A DNA stretch of 64,000 bases from UTCFX2 sp963788145 (lineage in GTDB: Bacteria > Chloroflexota > Anaerolineae > Anaerolineales > UBA4823), in NCBI GenBank assembly GCA_963788145.1, contig CAWBFQ010000007.1:1054001-1118000 (forward strand), read 5' to 3'. This document shows positions 17,616 through 25,610 of this stretch, one piece after another; position 1 is the first letter of the stretch, and each line of letters opens with the position of its first letter. Both the position numbers and the translations under genes were made by a program. Below the pieces are notes generated by a model. It saw only the letters and a list, made by a program, of their open reading frames with translations. It was not told where the DNA came from and did no database searches.

Positions 17616-18366
17616 GCATCCTCTGTTGTGCTAGATGGTAAAGAAAAATGGGGATATCACTCAGATATCGTCCGGCATAACGGCGCGGCGAGATCACCAG
17701 GCGCGCAAGCCATTCCAGATAATGATCGGTCATCCAACGTGGACCGCGGGGCAGATCGCTAGAAAGATACTCAAAAAGCGCCCCGCAGGTGATCGCCACA
17801 CGCGCGTTCAAAGAGGACCAATTCTCATCTAACCAGCGCTCCTGGGCTGGCATGCCAAACCCGACTAACAAGATATCCGGTTGCAGGGCATTCAGACGAT
17901 CCATTAAAGCCCTATTCTCTGCATGGATCGGGGATTTTTCAAAGAAACCATGTTGGACGCCTGCTATTTGGAGCGAAGGGAAACGCTGTTGCAAGGCATT
18001 AGCAGCTTTCTGGGAAAGGCCTGGCGCGCCTCCGAGCAGGAACAGATTAAAGCCCTGATTTGCAGCCAGCGCTGATAAATCCCAAATCCAGTCTGCCAGC
18101 GTAAAGCGTTCCTGGATTTCCTCTCCCAATAAATGCGCCCCCAACATCACACCCATCCCATCGCAATACACCAGGTCCGCCCGATTATAAAAATCTCGCA
18201 GCCAGGGCTGATTATAGGACAGGTTCAGCCCTCGAATGTTGGCATGAGCGATCAGCAAACGCCTCTGTCCCGAAGCTGCAAGAGAGATCTCCTTCAAGAT
18301 TTCATCCCGGCTGAGCGAATCCACGCCCACTTCAAACAATACGGCTTTTTTCATGTTCACAAGCAC
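17605..18366 (-). CDS. WecB/TagA/CpsF-family glycosyltransferase (GT26)
   Basis: The 253-residue protein has the family blocks ANIRGLNLSYNQPWLRDFYN, DLVYCDGMGVMLGAHLLG, FLLGGAPG and VGFGMPAQERWLDEN, with GALFEYLSS near residue 190. GT26 enzymes add N-acetylmannosamine(uronic acid) or related sugars to an undecaprenyl-linked acceptor in wall teichoic acid, ECA or exopolysaccharide synthesis. The expected Asn for NAHTxN is replaced in the start region by ANIRGLN, which is a divergence worth noting. A shorter start at 18354 (MKKAVLFEVGVD) is likely. It is co-oriented and overlaps with the DNA methylase, which looks accidental functionally. Confidence 0.8.
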   Translation of the reverse strand: MLVNMKKAVLFEVGVDSLSRDEILKEISLAASGQRRLLIAHANIRGLNLSYNQPWLRDFYNRADLVYCDGMGVMLGAHLLGEEIQERFTLADWIWDLSALAANQGFNLFLLGGAPGLSQKAANALQQRFPSLQIAGVQHGFFEKSPIHAENRALMDRLNALQPDILLVGFGMPAQERWLDENWSSLNARVAITCGALFEYLSSDLPRGPRWMTDHYLEWLARLVISPRRYAGRYLSDIPIFLYHLAQQRMHAK

Positions 18367-18509
18367 CTGCTATTGGCACCTGGTATTTTACATGAAAATC
18401 CAGACCAGATGTTGCGATTTCTTTCATCCTGGGGTATATTCCTTTGCAGATTTTGGAGCAAAGATTATTACCCAATTTTGCAGTTAAGAATCTGCCCAGG
18501 AGCCTGGTA

Positions 18510-20432
18510 ATGAAAATATTTGTACCCGGACGCATATGTCTATTTGGAGAACATTCCGATTGGGCCGGAGGCTACCGGCGGATCAATGCAGATATCGAGA
18601 AAGGTTACACCATCATCAGCGGGACGGATCAGGGGATTTTTGCCGAGGTCGAACATCATCCAACCTCTCTGATCCTGACATCAACGACTCCGGATGGAGA
18701 AAGACGCGGCCCGTATGAAATCCCGATGGAGCCAAAAATCTTGCTCGAAGAAGCTCAAAAAGGGGGATTTTGGAGTTATATCGCTGGAGTCGCCTATCAG
18801 GCTCTGACGAATTATCATGTCCGGGGGCTGGTTCTGGATAATTTCCAAACCGACCTGCCAATAAAAAAAGGTTTATCCTCAAGTGCGGCAATCTGTGTCT
18901 TAGCGGCTCGCGCCTTTAATCGCGCATATGATCTGAAATTGACCATACGGGGCGAGATGGAACTGGCATATTTAGGGGAAATCACTACGCCATCCCGCTG
19001 CGGGCGGATGGACCAGGGATGCGCTTTCGGCAATCGCCCGGTCCTGATGGTGTTCGATGGAGACCGACTTGATACATCGGAACTGCAGGTCAAAGGAGAG
19101 CTGTTTTTTGTTATTGTGGATTTACAGGCACGTAAAGACACCCTGGAGATCCTCAACCGGTTGAACCGGTCTTATCCAGTTGCCGAGAATAAAATTGAGC
19201 GCGGTGTGCAGGAATTGCTCGGCCCAATCAATAAAAGGATCATAGAACAGGCTATGGAGGCGCTTCAAGCGGCAGACGCTGAGAGATTGGGTAGTTTAAT
19301 GATCGAATCTCAGGCGTTTTTTGATCGTTATGCAACTCCAGCCTGTCCAGAAGAGTTATTGGCGCCTGTTTTGCATCGCGTTTTAAATTTTGCTCAATTA
19401 AAACCACACATCTGGGGTGGAAAGGGCGTAGGTTCACAAGGTGATGGAACTGCACAATTCATCGCCCGTAGCAGAGCTGATCAACAAGCAGTGATCGAAA
19501 TTCTAGAACGAGACCTGGGGTTGCCTGCACTGGAACTTACCTTGCGCCCCAGTATGAAAGTGCGAAAAGCGGTCATTCCGGCAGCCGGTTTTGGGACACG
19601 CCTGTTCCCTGCTACAAAAGCCACCAAGAAAGAGCTCTTTCCGATCATCGATCGGGATGGGATCGCCAAACCAGCCATTCTTCTGATCGTCGAGGAGGCG
19701 ATGGAAGCCGGGATTGAAGAAATCATCATTGTCGTCCAGGAAAATGACCTGGATGAATTCCAATCATTCTTTAAGAACCAAATCTCCATAGAGAATTTCA
19801 ATAAGCTGCCGCGCCACTTCCAGGAATATTCGCGGCGTATCTTAGAAATCGGGCGGAGGGTGAACTTTGTTGTACAGACTACACAGGAGGGGTTTGGACA
19901 TGCGATTTATTGCACGCGCGAAGCAGTTGGAAATGAACCTTTTTTGCTAATGCTTGGAGATCATCTGTATCGTTCCAATCAAGAGCAATCCTGTTCGCAA
20001 CAACTTCTGGATGCCTATCAGCAGCATGGTTTCAACCTGGTGGGGTTACGCCGCACTCCTGAGGAACTGATCGCCAATTTTGGGACAGTCGCAGGTGTTT
20101 GGCTTGAGGAGGGTCACATCATGAATGTAACCGAGTTTGCTGAAAAACCCACAATTGATTATGCTCGTCTGAGTCTGCGCGTGCCAGGTTTGCCATCCGG
20201 AGAATATTTAACTGTGTTTGGTCAATATATTATCAAACCTAAGATTTTCGAATACCTGGAAGAGCATATCAAGCATAACGTGCGCGAGCACGGTGAATTT
20301 CAACTGACCTCTGCTCTAGATCGTTTGCGCCAGGAAGACGGTTTTCTGGGGCTGATCATGGATGGTAAGCGCTTTGATATTGGATTGCCTGAATATTATC
20401 TGGAAACGCTGCAGACCTTTAGAGATGCTTAG
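18510..20432 (+). CDS. Fusion of GHMP sugar kinase and UTP-sugar-1-phosphate uridylyltransferase
   Basis: ATG 18510 is preceded by AGGAG (18498-18502). The first about 345 residues of 640 form a galactokinase-like GHMP kinase: motif 1 PGRICLFGEHSDWAGG (6-21), motif 2 KKGLSSSAAICV near 119-130, and an unusual motif 3 GGKGVGSQGDGTAQF near 312. From about residue 352 a GalU-type nucleotidyltransferase follows, with PAAGFGTRLFPATKATKKEL, the uridylyltransferase loop QTTQEGFGHAI and MLGDHLY. The protein could phosphorylate a free sugar at C1 and then couple it to UTP, a complete salvage step in one chain. The sugar is unknown; galactose or a uronic acid are options. Confidence 0.85.
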   Translation: MKIFVPGRICLFGEHSDWAGGYRRINADIEKGYTIISGTDQGIFAEVEHHPTSLILTSTTPDGERRGPYEIPMEPKILLEEAQKGGFWSYIAGVAYQALTNYHVRGLVLDNFQTDLPIKKGLSSSAAICVLAARAFNRAYDLKLTIRGEMELAYLGEITTPSRCGRMDQGCAFGNRPVLMVFDGDRLDTSELQVKGELFFVIVDLQARKDTLEILNRLNRSYPVAENKIERGVQELLGPINKRIIEQAMEALQAADAERLGSLMIESQAFFDRYATPACPEELLAPVLHRVLNFAQLKPHIWGGKGVGSQGDGTAQFIARSRADQQAVIEILERDLGLPALELTLRPSMKVRKAVIPAAGFGTRLFPATKATKKELFPIIDRDGIAKPAILLIVEEAMEAGIEEIIIVVQENDLDEFQSFFKNQISIENFNKLPRHFQEYSRRILEIGRRVNFVVQTTQEGFGHAIYCTREAVGNEPFLLMLGDHLYRSNQEQSCSQQLLDAYQQHGFNLVGLRRTPEELIANFGTVAGVWLEEGHIMNVTEFAEKPTIDYARLSLRVPGLPSGEYLTVFGQYIIKPKIFEYLEEHIKHNVREHGEFQLTSALDRLRQEDGFLGLIMDGKRFDIGLPEYYLETLQTFRDA

Positions 20433-20455
20433 CCGGAGAACTGAAACGATCCGGT

Positions 20456-21112
20456 TTATACATCCAATCGATAACCCACGCCACGGATGGTTTTTAAGAA
20501 ACAAGGTTTTCGCGGCTCTTCTTCAATGGCCTGGCGTAACCAACTGATATGGACGTCTAGAGTACGCGTATCAAGCGTGTATTCTGTCTTCCATACCTGA
20601 CTGAACAGCGCTTCGCGCTCAATGACTTCACCAGGATGTTCCAGTAAGAATTTCAATAACATGATTAATCTGGGTGTTAATGTCGATTCACGCCCCTGAC
20701 AGCGGACTCTTTTTCGCTCTAAATCTAACCGAATAGCGCCTTGATGAACGAATTTGTTGCTATCTCCTGGCAGCAAGGGCTTGATGCGATTAAAAAGTTT
20801 ACGGGATGTGAAGGGCAAGACCAGGGTGACATCAACGCTGGGATCCACTGTGCCAGATTGATCGCCATTCAGGATTAATAGGATCGGTAGAGTGTCGGCA
20901 TGCTCGCGCAACGAACGGGTGATGCGTTTTCCGGTGGAGCGCAAAGAGGCTGAATTAATGACGACCAGATCTGGATCGAAATTCTTCAGGTTCTCCAGCG
21001 CTTCTTTTCCCGTGGATACTATATCCACAAGGTATCCTTTTTTTCGTAAACCGGGTACAAAATGCGGGCTTTCAGCCCGCTTTCCTTCAATCCACAATAT
21101 TCTGGGTTTCAT
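20456..21112 (-). CDS. OmpR/PhoB-type regulator with degenerate receiver domain
   Basis: About 218 residues from ATG 21112 (a TTG at 21142 would add ten). The C-terminal half is a clear winged-helix Trans_reg_C domain: LTPRLIMLLKFLLEHPGEVI, then DVHISWLRQAIEE and FLKTIRGVGYRL. The N-terminal half has the receiver fold but lacks the chemistry. The acidic pair after the first strand is absent (ILWIEGKR), the phosphoacceptor aspartate is an asparagine (DLVVINSASL) and the lysine of KPF is replaced (VLPF). It is therefore probably phosphorylation-independent, like other atypical response regulators. No histidine kinase is adjacent. Confidence 0.8.
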   Translation of the reverse strand: MKPRILWIEGKRAESPHFVPGLRKKGYLVDIVSTGKEALENLKNFDPDLVVINSASLRSTGKRITRSLREHADTLPILLILNGDQSGTVDPSVDVTLVLPFTSRKLFNRIKPLLPGDSNKFVHQGAIRLDLERKRVRCQGRESTLTPRLIMLLKFLLEHPGEVIEREALFSQVWKTEYTLDTRTLDVHISWLRQAIEEEPRKPCFLKTIRGVGYRLDV

Positions 21113-21275
21113 TCTTGATGATCCCACTACAAATTCGATCAAGCCGTAGGTTCCCCTTCGAGACTCACCGCTCTCTCTTTTATTACAGTAATCAAATTAT
21201 AACTAGAATCTTAAAAAATTGCAATATGACAAAATGACTTAATTCTTTAACATTCCAACGATCGAGGATTCAGAC

Positions 21276-21303
21276 TTGCATCTCGGCAATCCCATGTTAG
21301 AAT
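21276..21303 (+). promoter_or_regulatory. Putative sigma-70-type promoter for the DUF151 gene
   Basis: TTGCAT at 21276-21281 and TAGAAT at 21298-21303 with a 16-bp spacer lie about 45 bp upstream of the start codon at 21348. They are also divergent from the OmpR-type gene. Confidence 0.5.
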
Positions 21304-21347
21304 ACTCTTAAGGAATGCGCCAACTAGGCGCAGCATGGAGGCAATCT

Positions 21348-21914
21348 ATGTCTGAAATGGTAGAGGTCGTGATTGATAGTATCCGGGTCAGCTTGATGTC
21401 TCAGCAAAGGATTGTCATTCTGCGTGAGAAAGACAACGAGCGTTATTTACCCATTTGGATTGGTGTTTACGAGGCAGAATCGATCACGATCGCTTTACAA
21501 GAAGTCGAAGTAGCTCGCCCTTTAACCCATGATTTAATGAACAGCATCTTTCGCCACCTTGATGCCCGTATTCTGCGAGTTGAGGTAGTTGCCCTGCGAG
21601 ATGACACATTTTTTGGTAATATTGTCGCTGAAAAAGATGGCAACCTGCTAAATATTGATGCGCGGCCCTCAGACGCGTTAGCCATAGCCGTGCGAGCTCA
21701 TGTACCTGTACTGGTCCATCGAAGCGTGATGGATGTAGCCGGGATTATACCGGAAGAAGATTTACAGGATGAAAGTGACCAAGCGGAAAAAGACCAGGCG
21801 CCGCTTGCGTCAATAGAAGATGGCGAGGACCGACTGTCCATTTTTCAGGACTTTCTGGAAGGGCTGGATCTGGACGAATCGGACGATCAACAAAGTGAAG
21901 AAGACAATCAGTAG
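21348..21914 (+). CDS. Bifunctional nuclease-like protein (DUF151)
   Basis: The start is ATG 21348 after GGAGG (21337-21341). The 188-residue protein has the DUF151 core over about residues 1-135: VILREKDNERYLPIWIGVYE, then LTHDLMNSIFRHL and NIDARPSDALAIAVRAHVPV. An acidic tail rich in Asp, Glu and Gln follows. DUF151 members include the plant BBD nucleases and bacterial homologues with RNase/DNase activity. An acidic extension like the UVR/UvrB-type tail of other bacterial members is replaced here by a disordered stretch. The product is cytoplasmic; its physiological role in bacteria is poorly known. Confidence 0.8.
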   Translation: MSEMVEVVIDSIRVSLMSQQRIVILREKDNERYLPIWIGVYEAESITIALQEVEVARPLTHDLMNSIFRHLDARILRVEVVALRDDTFFGNIVAEKDGNLLNIDARPSDALAIAVRAHVPVLVHRSVMDVAGIIPEEDLQDESDQAEKDQAPLASIEDGEDRLSIFQDFLEGLDLDESDDQQSEEDNQ

Positions 21915-21936
21915 CTTCCGAATGAAAACCCTTTAG

Positions 21937-21976
21937 CCGGGGAACGCCAGATTACACTCTGGCGCCCCCGGTTTTT
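21937..21976 (+). terminator. Rho-independent terminator after DUF151 gene
   Basis: An interrupted GC-rich stem (CCGGGG 21937-21942 with CCCCGG 21966-21971, and GCCAGA with TCTGGC inside) is followed by five T. It overlaps the leader of dnaB, whose ATG lies 12 bases later, so it could also act as an attenuator of dnaB. Confidence 0.7.
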
Positions 21977-21988
21977 CATCCCAAGATA

Positions 21989-23362
21989 ATGGACTCTATT
22001 CCTGCTCTTGAAACCACCCCCGCATCACAAGTTGTTCCGCACAGCCGTGAGGCTGAAGAAGCGGTCATTGGTGCTGTATTCATTAACCCTGAAGCCTATT
22101 ATGATGTTGCTAGCTTCCTCAAAGCCGAAGATTTTTATATCCATCGCCATCGCTGGATTTGGGAAGTTTTTTCCAGGCTCCACGACCGGCGGGCGCCAAT
22201 CGATTTTCTCACCGTCTCTGAGGAGTTGGATCAACTCAATCAGCTGGCCGAAGTCGGCGGACCAGCCTATTTATCAGGTCTAATCAATAACGTACCCTCC
22301 TCGTTGCATGCGGAAGCCTATGGCCGGATTGTAGAATCAACTGCCATACGCAGACGCATGTTATCTGCGGCGAATGAAATTGCCAAGCTGGCCTACCAAC
22401 AGGATGCCAGCGTCGATACTGTGATGGATGAAGCCGAAAAGGTTGTGTTTGGGGTCAGTGAGAGGCGAACCACACGTGACTTACGCTCGATCCGGGAAGT
22501 GTTGAGCGAATATTTTGACCGGATGGAACAGTTATCCAAACGCGATATCGAAAGCTATGGTGTGCCAACGGGTTTCTTAGATCTGGATCGTTTGCTTGGC
22601 GGTTTGCAGCCCTCCGATCTCCTGATTATTGCTGGCCGCCCCGGCACAGGAAAAACGGCTTTCATGCTCTCAGCAGCCAAAAACGCTGCCCAAAAATACA
22701 AGAAACATGTCGCCATCTTTTCCTTAGAAATGTCCAGTGAACAACTGGTTCAACGAATGATCTCTCAGGAAACCGGGATTGATTCACAGCGCCTGCGTAC
22801 CGGGCAATTAACAGATGACGAATGGCCAATTTTCACCCATGCGATCGAAGTGTTGAGTGACATGGTTATCTTTCTGGACGACACGCCTGCCTTGACCCCC
22901 TTGCAGCTCCGCACGAAAGCCCGTCGACTGCACATGGAATTTCAGTTGGATCTCATTTTGGTGGATTACCTGCAATTGATGAGCAGTGGGTTGCGGTCGG
23001 AGAACCGCGTCCAGGAAGTATCTTATATTTCCCGAAATATGAAGGTCCTGGCGCGCGAATTGAACGTGCCCGTGCTTGCTGCTGCCCAACTCTCGCGGGC
23101 CATCGAACAACGGGCAGACAAGGAACCGCAGCTATCCGACCTGCGCGAAAGCGGCAGCCTGGAACAAGATGCAGATATTGTGATGTTTATAAATCGTCCA
23201 GAATTGTACGACAAAGATACCCTAAAGCAAAACCTCGCTCAGATCAAAGTTTCGAAACATCGCAATGGACCGGTGGGAACGGTGGAGTTGGTTTTTCGCA
23301 GCCAGATTGCCAAATTCGAGAATGCTGCTACATATCAGGTTGATCTTTCTCAGGTGAAGTAA
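21989..23362 (+). CDS. dnaB: Replicative DNA helicase DnaB
   Basis: The 457-residue hexameric helicase has the N-terminal DnaB_N collar domain (HSREAEEAVIGAVFINPEAY) and the RecA-like motor. Walker A is AGRPGTGKTAFMLS near residue 213, H1a is EMSSEQLVQRM, Walker B is LILVDYLQLM near 323, and the DnaB signature LSDLRESGSLEQDAD follows. It unwinds DNA ahead of the replisome. No intein is present. No clear ribosome site precedes the ATG, which is only 12 bases past a terminator-like hairpin. The next two genes, dnaD-like and a helicase loader, follow at once (spacing 1 bp, then overlap), forming a helicase-loading operon. Confidence 0.95.
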   Translation: MDSIPALETTPASQVVPHSREAEEAVIGAVFINPEAYYDVASFLKAEDFYIHRHRWIWEVFSRLHDRRAPIDFLTVSEELDQLNQLAEVGGPAYLSGLINNVPSSLHAEAYGRIVESTAIRRRMLSAANEIAKLAYQQDASVDTVMDEAEKVVFGVSERRTTRDLRSIREVLSEYFDRMEQLSKRDIESYGVPTGFLDLDRLLGGLQPSDLLIIAGRPGTGKTAFMLSAAKNAAQKYKKHVAIFSLEMSSEQLVQRMISQETGIDSQRLRTGQLTDDEWPIFTHAIEVLSDMVIFLDDTPALTPLQLRTKARRLHMEFQLDLILVDYLQLMSSGLRSENRVQEVSYISRNMKVLARELNVPVLAAAQLSRAIEQRADKEPQLSDLRESGSLEQDADIVMFINRPELYDKDTLKQNLAQIKVSKHRNGPVGTVELVFRSQIAKFENAATYQVDLSQVK

Positions 23363-23363
23363 C

Positions 23364-24083
23364 ATGGCGGAGTTCAAGGGTTTTCCGGAAGGGAAAATTC
23401 ATCAAATTCAGGTTCCAGATGCCTTTTTTAAAGATCTGCTGCCAGCAATCAATCACCTGGGAGAGTTAAAAGTATGCCTGTTCATCTTCTGGCTTATGGA
23501 TCATATGGAAGGTCCATTTCGGTATATTCGTAGGACCGATATCTCCGAGGACAAATCGTTTATGGATGGATTGGGCTCAACTCAGACAACCGCAGCGACC
23601 ATCCTGGATGAATCGTTGGAGCAAGCCGTCAGGCAGGGCATTTTGCTGGACGCAGAAATATCAATTGGCAGCGATCTCGAAAAAATCTATCTTCTGAATT
23701 CACCAAAAGGGCGCGCAGGCTTGCGGGCCATTCAAAACGGTCGTTGGAAACCCATTTCGCCTGAACGGGACAGCCAACCACTGGTAGACGAGCCTCCAAA
23801 TATCTTTCGCATGTATGAAGAGAATATTGGGCCTTTGACACCAATGATCGCAGAAGAACTCAACGATGCCGAAAAGACCTATCCTCTGGTTTGGATCGAG
23901 GATGCTATTCGCATCTCTGTCCAAAATAACAAACGTTCCTGGCGCTATGCCCAAACCATTCTAGAGCGATGGCGACGAGAAGGAAAGCATGGAAAAAAAG
24001 AAAAATCAGAAGATCGACCAGACTCTGAGGAAGCTCGCAGACGATACGTGGAAGGCGAGTACTCAGACTTCGTCGAGCACTGA
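23364..24083 (+). CDS. DnaD-domain replication initiation protein
   Basis: The 239-residue protein has an N-terminal winged-helix-like part (about 1-125). Its C-terminal DnaB_2/DnaD domain covers about residues 148-212: NIFRMYEENIGPLTPMIAEE, with the YxxxxGG-type helix replaced by WIEDAIRISVQNNKRSWRYA and QTILERWRREG. DnaD remodels DNA with DnaB/DnaI during initiation and restart in Firmicutes. Its ATG is one base past the dnaB stop. The last 95 bp overlap the loader gene in another frame. The highly charged tail after residue 212 lies in that overlap. Confidence 0.85.
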   Translation: MAEFKGFPEGKIHQIQVPDAFFKDLLPAINHLGELKVCLFIFWLMDHMEGPFRYIRRTDISEDKSFMDGLGSTQTTAATILDESLEQAVRQGILLDAEISIGSDLEKIYLLNSPKGRAGLRAIQNGRWKPISPERDSQPLVDEPPNIFRMYEENIGPLTPMIAEELNDAEKTYPLVWIEDAIRISVQNNKRSWRYAQTILERWRREGKHGKKEKSEDRPDSEEARRRYVEGEYSDFVEH

Positions 24084-25428
24084 GGAACCGAATCAAAACA
24101 TCAGAGACCTCCCCGGCGATCCCAACTGTCCTCTTTGCCATGGGGTAGGGTACTTGCGTCGAGATCTGCCGCTGGAACATCCCGGTTTTGGAAAGATGCA
24201 TATCTGCTCCTGTCGTAAAGACGAGATCAGCCAGCAGGTTCGCCAACGCCTTTTTGAGCTCAGTCACCTGGATGATCTGAGTAACCTGACCTTCGAGAAT
24301 TTCGAGCCGCGCGGCCGGGTTGGGCTTTTCCCGCGTCAGGCAGATTCCCTTGAAATTGCATATAACCAGGCGCGCCGCTACAGTCAAAACCTGGAGGGAT
24401 GGTTGGTGCTTCAAGGGGGATATGGCTGTGGTAAAACGCATCTGGCTGCAGCAATCGCCAATTTTACAGTCAGTGTTGGTGTCCCCACGTTGTTTATTAC
24501 CGTCCCTGATCTTTTGGATTCATTGCGTTTTGCCTATAATGATCCACAAGCAACCTTTGAGGAGCGATTCGATCAAATCCGTAACGCGCCTTTGTTGATC
24601 ATGGATGATTTTGGCACCCAAAATGCTACTCCCTGGGCTCAAGAAAAATTATTTCAAATTATTAATTATCGCTATATCAACCGTCTGCCCTTGGTGGTTA
24701 CAACCAACCTGTCCAGTAGAGATATCGAGGAGCGGATCCAGTCTCGCATCAATCACCCGGACCTGGTCACAGTCGTCAAAATACTGGCCACGGATTACCG
24801 TAATCCTGGCGGAGACCATGGGTACCACGAACTCTCGTCGCTCCATCTTTTCCCCGAAAAGACCTTTGAAAACTTTGATCTCAGGAAAGAGGAAGGGTTG
24901 AACAGCGAAGAGCTGCGCGGCCTGGAAAAAGCATTATTGGCGGCGAAGAAATTTGCTCAGAATACGAGGGGCTGGATTGTCTTCCTTGGATCTTATGGCT
25001 CGGGCAAAACCCACCTGGCAGCAGCCATCGGAAATGAAGTAGCACAGAATGCATTACCCCCCTTATTCATTTCGGTGCCGGATCTCCTGGACCATCTCCG
25101 GGCTACTTTTAACCCGAGCAGTACTGTTTCCCTGGACAGGAGATTTGAGGAGATCAGACACGCCCCGTTGCTTATCCTGGATGATCTGGGTACTCAGTCT
25201 TCCACCCCATGGGTCAAAGAAAAGCTCTATCAGCTTTTTAATTATCGCTACAATGCAGAGTTGCCAACAGTGATTACATCAGCCAACAGCCTGGATGAGA
25301 TGGATCCACGCCTGCGCAGCCGAATATTAGACCGGCGTATTTGTGAAATATATGCCATCACGGTTCCAACATTTACCGGAGAGACTCGCCCAAGAAATAA
25401 GTCGACCGCTCGACGAAAGCGCGTTTAA
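23989..25428 (+). CDS. Tandem AAA+ helicase loader (two DnaC/IstB-like domains)
   Basis: The 479-residue protein has a zinc-finger-like start (CPLCHGVGYL near residue 46 and CSC near 72), then two complete DnaC/DnaI-like ATPase domains. Domain one has Walker A GGYGCGKTHLAAAIA, Walker B LLIMDDFGTQ and sensor VVTTNLSSRDIEERIQSR. Domain two has GSYGSGKTHLAAAIG, LLILDDLGTQ and ITSANSLDEMDPRLRSR. The second is clearly a duplication of the first. DnaC/DnaI loaders are normally about 240-310 residues with one domain. AAGGA five bases before ATG 23989 supports the start in spite of the 95-bp overlap with dnaD. It likely loads DnaB, encoded two genes upstream. Confidence 0.88.
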   Translation: MEKKKNQKIDQTLRKLADDTWKASTQTSSSTEEPNQNIRDLPGDPNCPLCHGVGYLRRDLPLEHPGFGKMHICSCRKDEISQQVRQRLFELSHLDDLSNLTFENFEPRGRVGLFPRQADSLEIAYNQARRYSQNLEGWLVLQGGYGCGKTHLAAAIANFTVSVGVPTLFITVPDLLDSLRFAYNDPQATFEERFDQIRNAPLLIMDDFGTQNATPWAQEKLFQIINYRYINRLPLVVTTNLSSRDIEERIQSRINHPDLVTVVKILATDYRNPGGDHGYHELSSLHLFPEKTFENFDLRKEEGLNSEELRGLEKALLAAKKFAQNTRGWIVFLGSYGSGKTHLAAAIGNEVAQNALPPLFISVPDLLDHLRATFNPSSTVSLDRRFEEIRHAPLLILDDLGTQSSTPWVKEKLYQLFNYRYNAELPTVITSANSLDEMDPRLRSRILDRRICEIYAITVPTFTGETRPRNKSTARRKRV

Positions 25429-25507
25429 CTGCATTGAATAGAGTCAGGCGCACTTAACGATCATCCTCTGACCCCTTTGAGAAGAACAGAGTCCATTTTG
25501 ACAATCC

Positions 25508-25535
25508 TTGACGGGAATAGGTTATCATGTATAAT
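25508..25535 (+). promoter_or_regulatory. Strong sigma-70-type promoter
   Basis: TTGACG at 25508-25513 and a perfect TATAAT at 25530-25535 are separated by 16 bp. A second TTGACA occurs 10 bp upstream (25498-25503). This drives the cysteine hydrolase gene. Confidence 0.65.
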
Positions 25536-25540
25536 ATTTT

Positions 25541-25563
25541 TATAGTGTAAAATATACACTATA
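25541..25563 (+). promoter_or_regulatory. Operator-like perfect palindrome over the transcription start
   Basis: TATAGTGTA at 25541-25549 is repeated in inverted form as TACACTATA at 25555-25563 with five bases between. It begins five bases after the -10 box, so a bound protein would block RNA polymerase. Transcribed, it could alternatively form a weak AT-rich hairpin; the operator reading is preferred. No regulator gene is adjacent. Confidence 0.6.
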
Positions 25564-25610
25564 CCCCGGTTCTTTATTCATATAGTCTCAGTGTTGCTTT
25601 GGAGTTTGTC

